Assembly (NCBI GenBank): GCA_001025035.1
Contig: LCZK01000006.1
Coordinates: 124,001-188,000 of the forward strand
From: Actinobacteria bacterium IMCC26207
Lineage (GTDB): Bacteria; Actinomycetota; Acidimicrobiia; Acidimicrobiales; Microtrichaceae
Reading direction: 5' to 3'
DNA length: 64,000 nucleotides
The position numbers and the translations under genes were made by a program. Under the pieces are notes generated by a model. It was not told where the DNA came from. It saw nothing but the letters and a program-made list of their open reading frames with translations, and did no database searches. Shown one piece after another: positions 35,225 through 45,628 of the stretch. Numbering within the stretch: position 1 is the stretch's first letter; each line of letters begins with the position of its first letter.

Positions 35225-35479
35225 ATGGAGATCTCGGCCTTTCAAGAGTTGATGCAAGAGCTCTACGGCGAAGCAGACCAAGAGCGGGGAATACCCGCAA
35301 CGGTTGCTTGGCTCTGCGAAGAGGTTGGCGAACTTGCTCAGGCAGTTCGCAAGGGCACACCCGAGCAGCAGCTGCATGAGTTCGGTGATGTCATTGCTTG
35401 GGTAGCTTCACTGGCCAATCAGATGGGCATCTCGCTCGCTGAAGCGGCCGACCGCTACGTAACAAATCCTCCGGCTTGA
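35225..35479 (+). CDS. MazG-family nucleotide pyrophosphohydrolase (single short domain)
   Basis: The 84-residue protein has the four-helix MazG/MazG-like motif: CEEVGELAQAVRKG (ExxE) and HEFGDVIAWVASLANQMGI (ExxD), which bind Mg and the NTP. It is a short single-domain form, like archaeal and mycobacterial MazG-like house-cleaning enzymes. ATG 35225 has TAATGT six bases upstream and no ribosome-binding site, the leaderless pattern. It converges with asd, one base apart. Confidence 0.88.
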   Translation: MEISAFQELMQELYGEADQERGIPATVAWLCEEVGELAQAVRKGTPEQQLHEFGDVIAWVASLANQMGISLAEAADRYVTNPPA

Positions 35480-35480
35480 G

Positions 35481-37709
<2,229 letters not shown>

Positions 37710-37722
37710 AAGCCTGGGGTGA

Positions 37723-38946
37723 CTAGAACTCTGTTTTTTCGAGTTCAAAAACATCGTGCAGGACCTGAACCGCTCGGTCAGCTTGATCATGAGCGATGAC
37801 ACAAGAGATCCGGATAGCCGAGGTTGAGATCATCTCAATATTGACATCGTGATTCGCAAGGGTCTCAAACACTGTGGCTGCGACTCCAGGGTTGGACTTC
37901 ATACCAGCTCCAACCACGCTTACCTTGGCGATACTTTGCCCAGAAGTGACGTGCTCAGCACCAATCTCGGCACGCTTATCCTCACAAATCTGCAGTGCCT
38001 GATCGAGTTCAAGTCGCGGTACCGTAAACGAGATATCCGTGACGCCTCCCTCGGAAGCATTCTGCACGATCATGTCAACGTTCACATCTGCGTCGGCCAA
38101 ACGCCGGAACAAGTTCGCAGCGATTCCGGGACGGTCCGGCACCCCAGTTACGGTCACCTTTGCCTCGGACAAGTCAGCAACCACGGCGCGAATAACTGCT
38201 TCTTCCATATCAGGATCCTCTTCAGTAACCCAGGTGCCGACCTCCCATGTGAATGCAGATCTCACATGCAGGGGCACCCGATGACGGTGGGCAAATTCAA
38301 CTGAGCGCATGGCTGGTTTGGGGCAACCTGCTGCAGTCATTTCGAGCATCTCATCGAAAGAGATGCGGTGTATTTTGCGTGCAGTATCAACAACGCGAGG
38401 GTCGGTGGTGAACACGCCAGACACGTCGGTGTAGAGCTCGCAGGCATCGGCACCGAGCACCTTTGCAAGGGCAACAGCAGTGGTATCTGAACCACCGCGC
38501 CCTAAAAAAGTGACATCGCGATCAGTGGACATGCCCTGTGAGCCAGCAACAACCGGCACTCGGCCTGCATCAAGCGCCTCTCGGATTCGATCAGCATTCA
38601 CTTCCAGAATCTTGGCGTTCGTGTGATTGGTGTCAGTCAGAAACCCAGCCTGGCTGCCGGTGTAGCTCTCGGAATCAACTCCCGCTGCATGCAGGGCCAT
38701 TGAGACTAAGGCCACTGCTTTGCGTTCGCCGGCAGTGATGAGCATGTCCATCTCTCTGCCCGGGCGGATCTCGGATACCTCGTGGGCTAGCCGAAGCAGT
38801 TCATCTGTCTCTTTTCCCATTGCAGAGATCACGAGCACTACCTGGTCACCGCGGCGACGGCAGCGCGCAACATGATCAGCTACGTCACGGATCCGAGTTG
38901 GATCGGCCACGGAGGTTCCGCCGAACTTTTGTACTAGGAGTGCCAC
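37723..38946 (-). CDS. lysC: Aspartate kinase
   Basis: The 407-residue enzyme phosphorylates aspartate, the first step to Lys, Thr and Met. Visible are the kinase start VALLVQKFGGTSVADPTRI, FLGRGGSDTTAVALA, and two C-terminal ACT domains (VTVTGVPDRPGIAANLFRRLADADVNVDMIVQ; VSVVGAGMKSNPGVAATVFETLANHDVNIEMIS) that sense lysine/threonine. GTG 38946 is chosen because mycobacterial enzymes start at this point, and TAGCGT lies seven bases upstream. In actinobacteria an internal start can yield a regulatory beta subunit; the Met in DPDMEEAVIRAV is a possible one. Confidence 0.95.
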   Translation of the reverse strand: MALLVQKFGGTSVADPTRIRDVADHVARCRRRGDQVVLVISAMGKETDELLRLAHEVSEIRPGREMDMLITAGERKAVALVSMALHAAGVDSESYTGSQAGFLTDTNHTNAKILEVNADRIREALDAGRVPVVAGSQGMSTDRDVTFLGRGGSDTTAVALAKVLGADACELYTDVSGVFTTDPRVVDTARKIHRISFDEMLEMTAAGCPKPAMRSVEFAHRHRVPLHVRSAFTWEVGTWVTEEDPDMEEAVIRAVVADLSEAKVTVTGVPDRPGIAANLFRRLADADVNVDMIVQNASEGGVTDISFTVPRLELDQALQICEDKRAEIGAEHVTSGQSIAKVSVVGAGMKSNPGVAATVFETLANHDVNIEMISTSAIRISCVIAHDQADRAVQVLHDVFELEKTEF

Positions 38947-39009
38947 GGTGCAAACGCTAACACTGGGCAAGGCGCTCACTACAGCTCAGATTCGCTACTC
39001 TTGCTCGCC

Positions 39010-39870
39010 GTGGGAACAAACGCAGAGAAACACGCCCGGCAACAAGATCATCGCAATCGGCTGAATGCTGCCCAAGCAGAGCTCGAATCTAAGGCGCGCA
39101 AGCGCAAAATTTTAAGCATTGTTGGAGGAGTTCTTGCAGTACTGATTGTCATCGGTGCCGTTGTTCTGGTCACTGGCAAGAGCTCAGACGAGACCGCAAG
39201 TTCCTCCACGACCACCACTGCCGAGGCTGCATCTTCAACCACGGTTCCCGGCGAGCCAAGCGACGGGGCTGCTGTGCTTCCCGACCCGCCCGCCGGCGCG
39301 ACCCTGACCGAGCCCACAACCTGTCCACCTGCTGATGGCTCAGCTGAACGAGTTCAGGTATTTGCCGGCCCTCCACCCGATTGTCTCAAAGCAGGGGCCA
39401 AGTACACAGCCACCTTCGACACGACAGAGGGTTCTTTCACTGCAAAGCTCGACTCCGCTGCAGCACCCAAGGCTGTCAACAACTTTGTGGTGCTCAGCCG
39501 GTATCACTATTACGACGGAGTTCCGTTCCATCGAATCGTTGCCGGATTCGTGATTCAAGCTGGTGACGGCGATGGCGCACCCTGGGGCAACAACGACCTC
39601 GGCTACGAGTTCGAAGACGAACTCCCCAAGTCTTCTGACGCCTACACCGACTACTCGCTAGCAATGGCAAACGCTGGGCCGAACACCAACGGCAGTCAGT
39701 TCTTTGTTGTCCTACCCGGTGGCGGCAAGCAGCTTCAGCCGCTGTACACGTTCTTTGGTCAAGTAACTGAAGGCACCGAAGTTGTAGACGCCATCGGCGC
39801 TCTCAGCACTCCGTCCCAAGAGCCCAGCAAAGCAGTCATTATCAACTCGGTAACAATCAACGAGACCTGA
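39010..39870 (+). CDS. Membrane-anchored cyclophilin-type peptidyl-prolyl isomerase
   Basis: The 286-residue protein has a charged cytoplasmic N terminus, one helix (ILSIVGGVLAVLIVIGAVVLV, about 34-54), a Ser/Thr-rich linker, then a cyclophilin domain: FDTTEGSFTAKLD, VPFHRIVAGFVIQAGDGDG, MANAGPNTNGSQFFVVL. The catalytic Arg and the GSQFF motif are present. It is exported to the cell surface, where it probably folds proteins. GTG 39010 has TACTCT eight bases upstream (leaderless type) and is divergent from lysC with 63 bases between them. Confidence 0.9.
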   Translation: MGTNAEKHARQQDHRNRLNAAQAELESKARKRKILSIVGGVLAVLIVIGAVVLVTGKSSDETASSSTTTTAEAASSTTVPGEPSDGAAVLPDPPAGATLTEPTTCPPADGSAERVQVFAGPPPDCLKAGAKYTATFDTTEGSFTAKLDSAAAPKAVNNFVVLSRYHYYDGVPFHRIVAGFVIQAGDGDGAPWGNNDLGYEFEDELPKSSDAYTDYSLAMANAGPNTNGSQFFVVLPGGGKQLQPLYTFFGQVTEGTEVVDAIGALSTPSQEPSKAVIINSVTINET

Positions 39871-39877
39871 GTTACGG

Positions 39878-39943
39878 GGTGAGTTGATTTATAGGTCAGT
39901 TGAGTTAGCGGGTCAGTTGATTTATAGGGTGAGATGAGCGCTG
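39878..39943. repeat. Degenerate tandem repeat of about 16-17 bp
   Basis: Near copies of GGT(C/G)AGTTGATTTATAG start at about 39878, 39894, 39911 and 39928. The two best, 39879-39895 and 39912-39928, differ at one base; the copy between them is degenerate. It fills the gap between the convergent cyclophilin and S51-like genes and enters the end of the latter. Confidence 0.75.
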
Positions 39944-40593
39944 AGAAGAGAGATTTCGGCACGAGAGCCATCTCTAAACACATGAACGCTGCCTTCGCCT
40001 TCTACGCTCCAGACTCCTTCGGGTGACCGGATGAGCGCCGTGGCCTCGTCAATGCCCACAACTGCAAGCCCCTGCTGAGCAAGGTCCACCGTACGATGCC
40101 ACTTCTCTGGCGACCACTGGTTGTAACGAGGTATCACTGTCATGGTGTTGATCAGGTCAAGGCCAATGGTAAATGCCCCACCGCGACTGTCCACCATGTG
40201 ACTACACAACACCGAGGCAGCTTCTCCGGCCGCAGCAATGGTGGCGCCAGCTTGCCAAGCACCCATCATGCCGTCGAGCAAGGGGGTGTCCTTGAGAACC
40301 GAGCGCAGATGCATCGGCGAACCACCTGTTAGATAGAGCATCTGTGCTGCGGATGCGAGTTCGCCAGGAAGTGGTTCCATGGCCTCAGCTCGGCGATAGA
40401 CATCGAGAACTCGAACGCTCACTCCAAAGGTGGCGAAATATGCCTGAGCCCTTTCAATGACCTCACCAGGGTTTTCGTAGGCAAGGGCCGCTGGGAGGAG
40501 CAACACCTCTTGCACTCCTTGAAGAAGTGCAGCGTCAAAACTGCATGCTTCGGTGAACTCCTCGCCACCGACGAGCGCCAATGTTCCATTCAT
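39922..40593 (-). CDS. Peptidase S51/cyanophycinase-like protein without the catalytic serine
   Basis: The 223-residue protein has the class I glutamine-amidotransferase-like fold of S51 peptidases: LALVGGEEFTEAC, YLTGGSPMHL, GATIAAAGEAASVL, DSRGGAFTIGLDLI and GIDEATALI. In active family members the third segment is a G-x-S-A-G-A nucleophile elbow. Here it reads A-A-G-E-A-A, so the Ser is Gly and catalysis should be lost. AAGGA precedes ATG 40593. It could be a binding protein or pseudoenzyme. It is divergent from the hydroxyacyl-CoA dehydrogenase gene. Confidence 0.8.
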   Translation of the reverse strand: MNGTLALVGGEEFTEACSFDAALLQGVQEVLLLPAALAYENPGEVIERAQAYFATFGVSVRVLDVYRRAEAMEPLPGELASAAQMLYLTGGSPMHLRSVLKDTPLLDGMMGAWQAGATIAAAGEAASVLCSHMVDSRGGAFTIGLDLINTMTVIPRYNQWSPEKWHRTVDLAQQGLAVVGIDEATALIRSPEGVWSVEGEGSVHVFRDGSRAEISLLSAHLTL

Positions 40594-40678
40594 AATTCAT
40601 CCTTGAGATCAGACACCTAGTAATTCTCGCACGTTGAGACTTGCAGCCGGGCCGGTTGCCGTGACTAGCCTCTCCTCT

Positions 40679-41539
40679 ATGACCATTCAACGTGTAGGAA
40701 TTCTTGGTTCAGGCATTATGGGTTCGGGCATCGCCGAGGTTGCAGCGAAGGCCGGATTTGAAGTTGTGCTGCGCTCTCGACAGCAAGCCTCAGCAGATTC
40801 GATGGTGGCCTCACTTGAGAAGTCTCTTGCCAAGCAGGTTGAGCGAGGCAAGCTCGAACAGGCTGATGCCGATGCTGTTCGCGCACGTGTGAGCGCAACG
40901 GATCACCTTGGCGCCCTCGTTGATTGCGACCTTGTAATCGAGTCAGTTGTTGAGGATCTCGAGATTAAGCGAGCCCTGTTTGAGGAGCTCGACAGCATCG
41001 TTCAGCCCGAGGCCATTTTGGCGACCAACACCTCGACCTTGCCTGTGATTGAAATGGCTATGGCTACGCGCCGGCCTGACAAGGTGCTTGGTGTTCACTT
41101 CTTCAATCCAGCACCAGCCATGTCGCTAGTTGAAATTATTGCTCCACTCACTGCATCAGCAGAGACGGTTGCCGAGGCAAAGGCATTCGCCGAAGCCTGC
41201 GGGAAAAATGCCGTCGAGGTGACAGACCGAGCAGGGTTCATTGTCAACGCTCTGCTGTTCCCTTACCTCAATAACGCAGTACGCATGTTGGAGGCTGGAA
41301 CAGCCTCTGCAGAGGACATCGATACAGCCATGAAGGGTGGCTGTAACTTCCCGATGGGTCCGCTTGCGCTGCTTGACCTAGTCGGCCTCGATACCTCTGT
41401 GTCCATTCTTGACGCCCTCTACACCGAGTTCCGTGACCCGAACTACGCAGCAGTTCCCGTGCTTCGGCGCATGGTGTCCGCTGGGCAACTTGGGCGCAAA
41501 TCAGGCCAAGGCTTCTACGACTACGCCAAGAAGGCTTAG
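40679..41539 (+). CDS. 3-hydroxybutyryl-CoA dehydrogenase-type enzyme
   Basis: The 286-residue protein has the NAD-binding Rossmann start VGILGSGIMGSGIAEVAAKAGFEV, the catalytic His/Glu region VLGVHFFNPAPAMSLVEI, and the C-terminal VTDRAGFIVNALLFPYLNNAVRMLEAG of single-function short 3-hydroxyacyl-CoA dehydrogenases (Hbd/FadB2 type). It interconverts 3-hydroxyacyl-CoA and 3-ketoacyl-CoA. ATG 40679 has TAGCCT seven bases upstream, the leaderless pattern; the frame to 40634 would need a TTG. It is followed eleven bases later by aat. Confidence 0.93.
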   Translation: MTIQRVGILGSGIMGSGIAEVAAKAGFEVVLRSRQQASADSMVASLEKSLAKQVERGKLEQADADAVRARVSATDHLGALVDCDLVIESVVEDLEIKRALFEELDSIVQPEAILATNTSTLPVIEMAMATRRPDKVLGVHFFNPAPAMSLVEIIAPLTASAETVAEAKAFAEACGKNAVEVTDRAGFIVNALLFPYLNNAVRMLEAGTASAEDIDTAMKGGCNFPMGPLALLDLVGLDTSVSILDALYTEFRDPNYAAVPVLRRMVSAGQLGRKSGQGFYDYAKKA

Positions 41540-41550
41540 CATCTTGAGCC

Positions 41551-42234
41551 GTGCCCACTGAACCACCGGATTCCGCTTGGGTGTTCCCGCCAGTGCAAGA
41601 GGCTGACCAAGACGGCCGCGTGGCAGTTGGTGGTGACCTCAAGCCGGGCACGTTGTTGGCCGCCTACAGACACGGCCTCTTTCCAATGCCGTTAGGGAGA
41701 CGGTCTCGGATTGCTTGGTGGTCGCCAGATCCGCGTGGGGTGTTGCTCCTTGACGGACTGCATATCAGCCGTTCACTCACCCGCTCCATGCGCAGCTTTG
41801 AGATCCGGATCAACACCTCGTTCGAGTCAGTGATGCGGGCCTGCGGCGATCCAGCCCGACCGCACGGGTGGATCAACAGCGAGATCCTGACTGCGTATCA
41901 GCGGCTACATCGACTTGGCTGGGCCCATAGCGTGGAGACCTGGTTCGAGGATGAGCTTGTCGGGGGGCTCTACGGGGTCTGTATTGGCGGCCTGTTCGCC
42001 GGAGAGTCGATGTTTCATCATCGCACCGACGCCTCAAAGGCAGCGCTCGTCGGACTAGTCGAACACATGACCGTGGCTGGGAATCGGCCAGAGAACGGGC
42101 TGATCGATGTGCAGTGGTTAACGCCTCATCTGGCTTCGCTCGGAATCATTGAGATTCCCCGCGAGGAATACCTCGAGCGAAGCGCTCTTGCCCGCCTAGC
42201 TCAGATTCCCGATGCGTTCAGCTTTGGCGGCTAG
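41551..42234 (+). CDS. aat: Leucyl/phenylalanyl-tRNA-protein transferase
   Basis: The 227-residue enzyme adds Leu or Phe to N-terminal Lys/Arg of proteins, marking them for degradation in the bacterial N-end rule. Family segments include GGDLKPGTLLAAYRHGLFPM, IAWWSPDPRGVLLLDGLHISRSL, WINSEILTAYQRLHRLGWAHSVE, GGLYGVCIGGLFAGESMFHHRTDASK and DVQWLTPHLASLG. GTG 41551 has TAGCAT eight bases upstream, overlapping the stop of the previous gene. Its 3' end overlaps the convergent LPG-synthase-like gene by 39 bases. No clpS or clpA gene lies in the window. Confidence 0.95.
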   Translation: MPTEPPDSAWVFPPVQEADQDGRVAVGGDLKPGTLLAAYRHGLFPMPLGRRSRIAWWSPDPRGVLLLDGLHISRSLTRSMRSFEIRINTSFESVMRACGDPARPHGWINSEILTAYQRLHRLGWAHSVETWFEDELVGGLYGVCIGGLFAGESMFHHRTDASKAALVGLVEHMTVAGNRPENGLIDVQWLTPHLASLGIIEIPREEYLERSALARLAQIPDAFSFGG

Positions 42235-43311
42235 CGCTGCCTTCATCTTTCCTGAACGCGCTCGCCAGATCAGGAAGGTCACTACACCCAAAAGAACCTG
42301 AGGAATCCAACTTGCTGCACGCCACAACAGCGTTGCTGCGAGCGCATCGGTGTTGCTCACACCAAAGGCCACCAACAGAGCCGTCAGAGCGGCATCAACC
42401 GTTCCGAGACCTCCTGGAGTCACGGGGATAAACGCAGCGAGCCGGGCCAGCGCAAATGCAGCAAAGGCTGCGGCTACGGAAATCTCAGTGGATTCCCCTG
42501 TCTGAACAATCCGCAACGAAACCAGTAGCACTCCAAATTGAGCGAACTGCTGCAAAAAATTGGTGGCCGTGAGAAGCGCCCAACGTGATGTCACCACGTC
42601 GACTGTTGAATCGCGAAATGCCACGAGTTGATCGGTGATGCTCGCAGGAGCCGATTTATGAAAGCGGGTCGTTAGTTTGGCAATCCAGATATCTGCGCGA
42701 TTACCAAGTTTTCTGGCGTTCTCCTCGCTGTGCAGGATCGCAACAAAAAATCCGACCATCGCAGCGATTGCCACGAGTCCCGCCAGCGCTCCAAACACCT
42801 GCGCACTCGTTGGTGTTCCGACAAAGAGCAGGGCCAGCACTCCAAGTACTGGAAGCGCCAGAGTGATCATCAGATTGAACACGCTGGTAATTCCGATTGC
42901 TGCAGTCGCAGAGGCTCCGCTGAAACCAGCCTGGGCCAACATTCCGTACTGAACGCCAAGGCCGACTGCTCCACCAGCAGGCACTGCGTTGCTGATCGTA
43001 AATGAGGTCTGCCGAATCATGAACGCCGGCCAGTAGCGCAAGCCCGGCAGCGAGACCTGAAAGGGAAAGACGTAGACCATGATGCTAAAGATCACGGAAC
43101 TAGCAAGTACTGCTAGCTGCTCCTTCGTCATGTCCTTGATCAAGTCCCAGGCTTCGGCATAGTTGCCAAACTTGGGCAGGATTCCTGCGAACACAATCAC
43201 TAGGACAACCAGCGTCACTACTCCAGCAATCACCCGGGTCCGACGATCTTTTGCATCGTGAGTGGGCGGCGGGTCTACGGGTGAGACCTCATCGGCTGAA
43301 GCAGTACTCAT
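42196..43311 (-). CDS. Lysylphosphatidylglycerol synthase TM-region-like membrane protein
   Basis: The 371-residue protein has about eight hydrophobic segments and the UPF0104/LPG-synthase_TM pattern: MIRQTSFTISNAVPAGGAVGLGVQYGMLAQAGFS and FIPVTPGGLGTVDAALTALLVAFG. It lacks the cytosolic acyltransferase domain of MprF/LysX, so it is probably a stand-alone lipid flippase-like protein. ATG 43311 has TACTCT eight bases upstream (leaderless pattern). The 3' end overlaps aat. Confidence 0.85.
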   Translation of the reverse strand: MSTASADEVSPVDPPPTHDAKDRRTRVIAGVVTLVVLVIVFAGILPKFGNYAEAWDLIKDMTKEQLAVLASSVIFSIMVYVFPFQVSLPGLRYWPAFMIRQTSFTISNAVPAGGAVGLGVQYGMLAQAGFSGASATAAIGITSVFNLMITLALPVLGVLALLFVGTPTSAQVFGALAGLVAIAAMVGFFVAILHSEENARKLGNRADIWIAKLTTRFHKSAPASITDQLVAFRDSTVDVVTSRWALLTATNFLQQFAQFGVLLVSLRIVQTGESTEISVAAAFAAFALARLAAFIPVTPGGLGTVDAALTALLVAFGVSNTDALAATLLWRAASWIPQVLLGVVTFLIWRARSGKMKAALAAKAERIGNLS

Positions 43312-43380
43312 ATGCTTTCAGAGTACAGCGGCGCAGGGTGCATCAATGTTCTCCAAGCGCTGCTAGCGGTGGCAGTAGGG

Positions 43381-45591
43381 TTAAACAGCGGGTGTGAAGC
43401 GACGCAGGCGCAAGCTATTGCTCAGTACGAACACACTCGACAGCACCATTGCTGCCCCGGCGATCATTGGATCAAGCAGGCCTGCGGCGGCCAGCGGAAT
43501 GGCCGCTACGTTGTAGCCGAATGCCCAAAAAAGATTGACCTTGATCGTTCGGAGCGTGCGCCGAGACAGTTGCAGGGCATCCGCTACTGCGTTGAGATCG
43601 CTTCGAACCAGGGTGAGGTCGCTCGCCGCGATTGCAACATCAGTTCCTGAACCCATTGCAATCCCAAGGTCGGCCTGTGCAAGGGCTGCTGCGTCATTTA
43701 CGCCATCGCCCACCATGGCCACTACTTTTCCTTGGGCCTGCAGTTCCTTGATCTTTTCAAACTTCTGTTCGGGTAATACTCGAGAAATCACCTGAGTGAT
43801 CCCTACCTGATCAGCCACAGTCTGAGCAGCCGTTGCGTTATCTCCTGTCAGCAGGACCGGGACCAGGCCCAATTCCTGTAACCGTGAAATTGCCTCTGAA
43901 CTGCTCGGCCGGGGAGTATCACCAACCACCAGAACTGCGCGAGCTACCCCTCCCCAAGCTGCCAGTACAGCAGTTCTGCCAAGTAATTCAGCTTCGCTTT
44001 GCGCGGCATTCAACTCTGCAGTCAGTTCGATTGCATTTTCTGCCATCAATCTCTGCGTGCCAGCAAACACCTGATGGCCATCAACTTGTCCCGTAACGCC
44101 TTTACCCTGCTCACTCCAGAACTCAGTGACCTCGAGCAGCGCCCCTGTCTTGTCGAACGCAGCCGAAGTAATAGCTCGCCCAACGGGGTGTTCTGAGGCA
44201 GCTTCAAGGGCGCCTACTAGGCGAAGAACCTGATCTGAGTCTGTGCTGTCGGCGGCCACTACCTGCAAGAGGACCATCTTGGCCGAGGTGATCGTTCCCG
44301 TCTTATCCAAAACAATGGTGTCAATCTGACGAGTCGACTCCAAGATCTCTGGACCTTTGATCAAAATCCCAAGCTGAGCTCCCCTACCAGTTCCCACCAA
44401 CAACGCAGTGGGTGTGGCAAGTCCCAGTGCACACGGGCAGGCAATAATCAGTACCGCAACCGCAGCGCTAAACGCAGTCTCGGCACCTGCTCCCGTGAGC
44501 AACCAGTACGCCAAGGTGAGAACTGCTATCAGCAGCACGACTGGCACAAAGACACCTGCTACCCGATCAGCGAGGCGCTGAACCGGGGCCTTGCCCGATT
44601 GCGCCTGTTCCACAAGCTTGCTGATCTGCGCCAAGGCAGTATCGGAACCCACGCTTGTCGCTTCAACAATGAGTCGACCACCGGCGTTGAGAGTGGCACC
44701 CGTAACGGAGTCCCCAGGGCCGACTTCGACGGGAATGGACTCACCAGTCAGCAGCGACATGTCGATTGCGGAGCGCCCTTCCACCACGATGCCGTCGGTC
44801 GAGAGTTTTTCCCCGGGGCGGACGACAAACTGTTCCCCCACCTGGAGTTCCTCTATTGGGATTCTGAGTTCTTCCCCATTGCGAAGAACTGCCACGTCCC
44901 GAGCTCCTAAGTCAGCTAGAGCTCTCAGGGCGGCACCTGAGCGCTGCTTTGCCCGAGCCTCGAAGTATCGCCCAGCCAGTAGGAACACGGTGACAGCAGT
45001 AGCGACCTCGAAATACACCTCGGGCATGCCCGCCATGCCGTCCATTCCAGTTACGCCCGCCTGATTCGCGAGCAACTCGTACAGTGACCAGAAATATGCT
45101 GACAAGGTTCCAATAGAGATGAGTGTGTCCATGGTTGCTTTGCCGTGGCGCAGGTTCATCCATGTAGCGCGGTGAAATGGATAGGCGCCCCAGAACACCA
45201 CAGGAGTAGCTAGGACAAGGCTCCACCACTGCCAGTTGGCCACTTGCAGTGCCGGAATCATTGCCATTGCGACCACTGGGACAGTGAGCACTGAGCAAGC
45301 AAGAAGTCGATTACGAGGCGAAGTGAGTTGCTGCGGCTGCTGTTGTTCCTGCTGCTGGGCCTGTAAGGATTCGGCCGAGTAGCCAGTCTGGATGACTGCT
45401 TGAATCAATTGTGATTCATCAAGTTCGTTCAGGCTGTAGACAGTGGCGCGTTCCGTCGCATAGTTGACCGAGGCGTCGACGCCGTCTATCTGGTTGAGGG
45501 CCTTTTCGACGTGGGCCGCACAAGATGCGCAGGTCATCCCGGTGATATGGAGTTGAACCTCTTGTTGTTCATGGCTCACTTGATCAGTCAC
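43381..45591 (-). CDS. copA: Copper-translocating P-type ATPase
   Basis: The 736-residue P1B-type ATPase has a single N-terminal heavy-metal domain (GMTCASCAAHVEKALNQIDG, Cys21/Cys24), a TM CPC motif IACPCALGLATP, the phosphorylation site DKTGTIT, the HP motif SEHPVGRA, MVGDGVNDAAALAQAD, and C-terminal VNLFWAFGYNVAAIPLAA (YN motif), which together point to Cu(I) export. GTG 45591 is selected: TAAGAT lies seven bases upstream and the 45660 start would place the CsoR-like operator inside the gene. The promoter lies within the end of the clc gene. No csoR or copZ gene is adjacent. Confidence 0.95.
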   Translation of the reverse strand: MTDQVSHEQQEVQLHITGMTCASCAAHVEKALNQIDGVDASVNYATERATVYSLNELDESQLIQAVIQTGYSAESLQAQQQEQQQPQQLTSPRNRLLACSVLTVPVVAMAMIPALQVANWQWWSLVLATPVVFWGAYPFHRATWMNLRHGKATMDTLISIGTLSAYFWSLYELLANQAGVTGMDGMAGMPEVYFEVATAVTVFLLAGRYFEARAKQRSGAALRALADLGARDVAVLRNGEELRIPIEELQVGEQFVVRPGEKLSTDGIVVEGRSAIDMSLLTGESIPVEVGPGDSVTGATLNAGGRLIVEATSVGSDTALAQISKLVEQAQSGKAPVQRLADRVAGVFVPVVLLIAVLTLAYWLLTGAGAETAFSAAVAVLIIACPCALGLATPTALLVGTGRGAQLGILIKGPEILESTRQIDTIVLDKTGTITSAKMVLLQVVAADSTDSDQVLRLVGALEAASEHPVGRAITSAAFDKTGALLEVTEFWSEQGKGVTGQVDGHQVFAGTQRLMAENAIELTAELNAAQSEAELLGRTAVLAAWGGVARAVLVVGDTPRPSSSEAISRLQELGLVPVLLTGDNATAAQTVADQVGITQVISRVLPEQKFEKIKELQAQGKVVAMVGDGVNDAAALAQADLGIAMGSGTDVAIAASDLTLVRSDLNAVADALQLSRRTLRTIKVNLFWAFGYNVAAIPLAAAGLLDPMIAGAAMVLSSVFVLSNSLRLRRFTPAV

Positions 45592-45598
45592 GGTTCGT

Positions 45599-45628
45599 AT
45601 CTTATACCCCCCTAGGGTATATTCGCAA
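45599..45628 (-). promoter_or_regulatory. copA promoter with CsoR-like operator
   Basis: On the minus strand, TTGCGA (45623-45628), 18 bases, TAAGAT (45599-45604), seven bases, GTG 45591. The dyad TATACCC-N5-GGGTATA (45603-45621) fills the spacer and touches the -10 box. TACCC-N-GGGTA dyads are the known operator type of the copper repressor CsoR. The clc stop codon (45612-45614) is inside the dyad. Confidence 0.8.
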
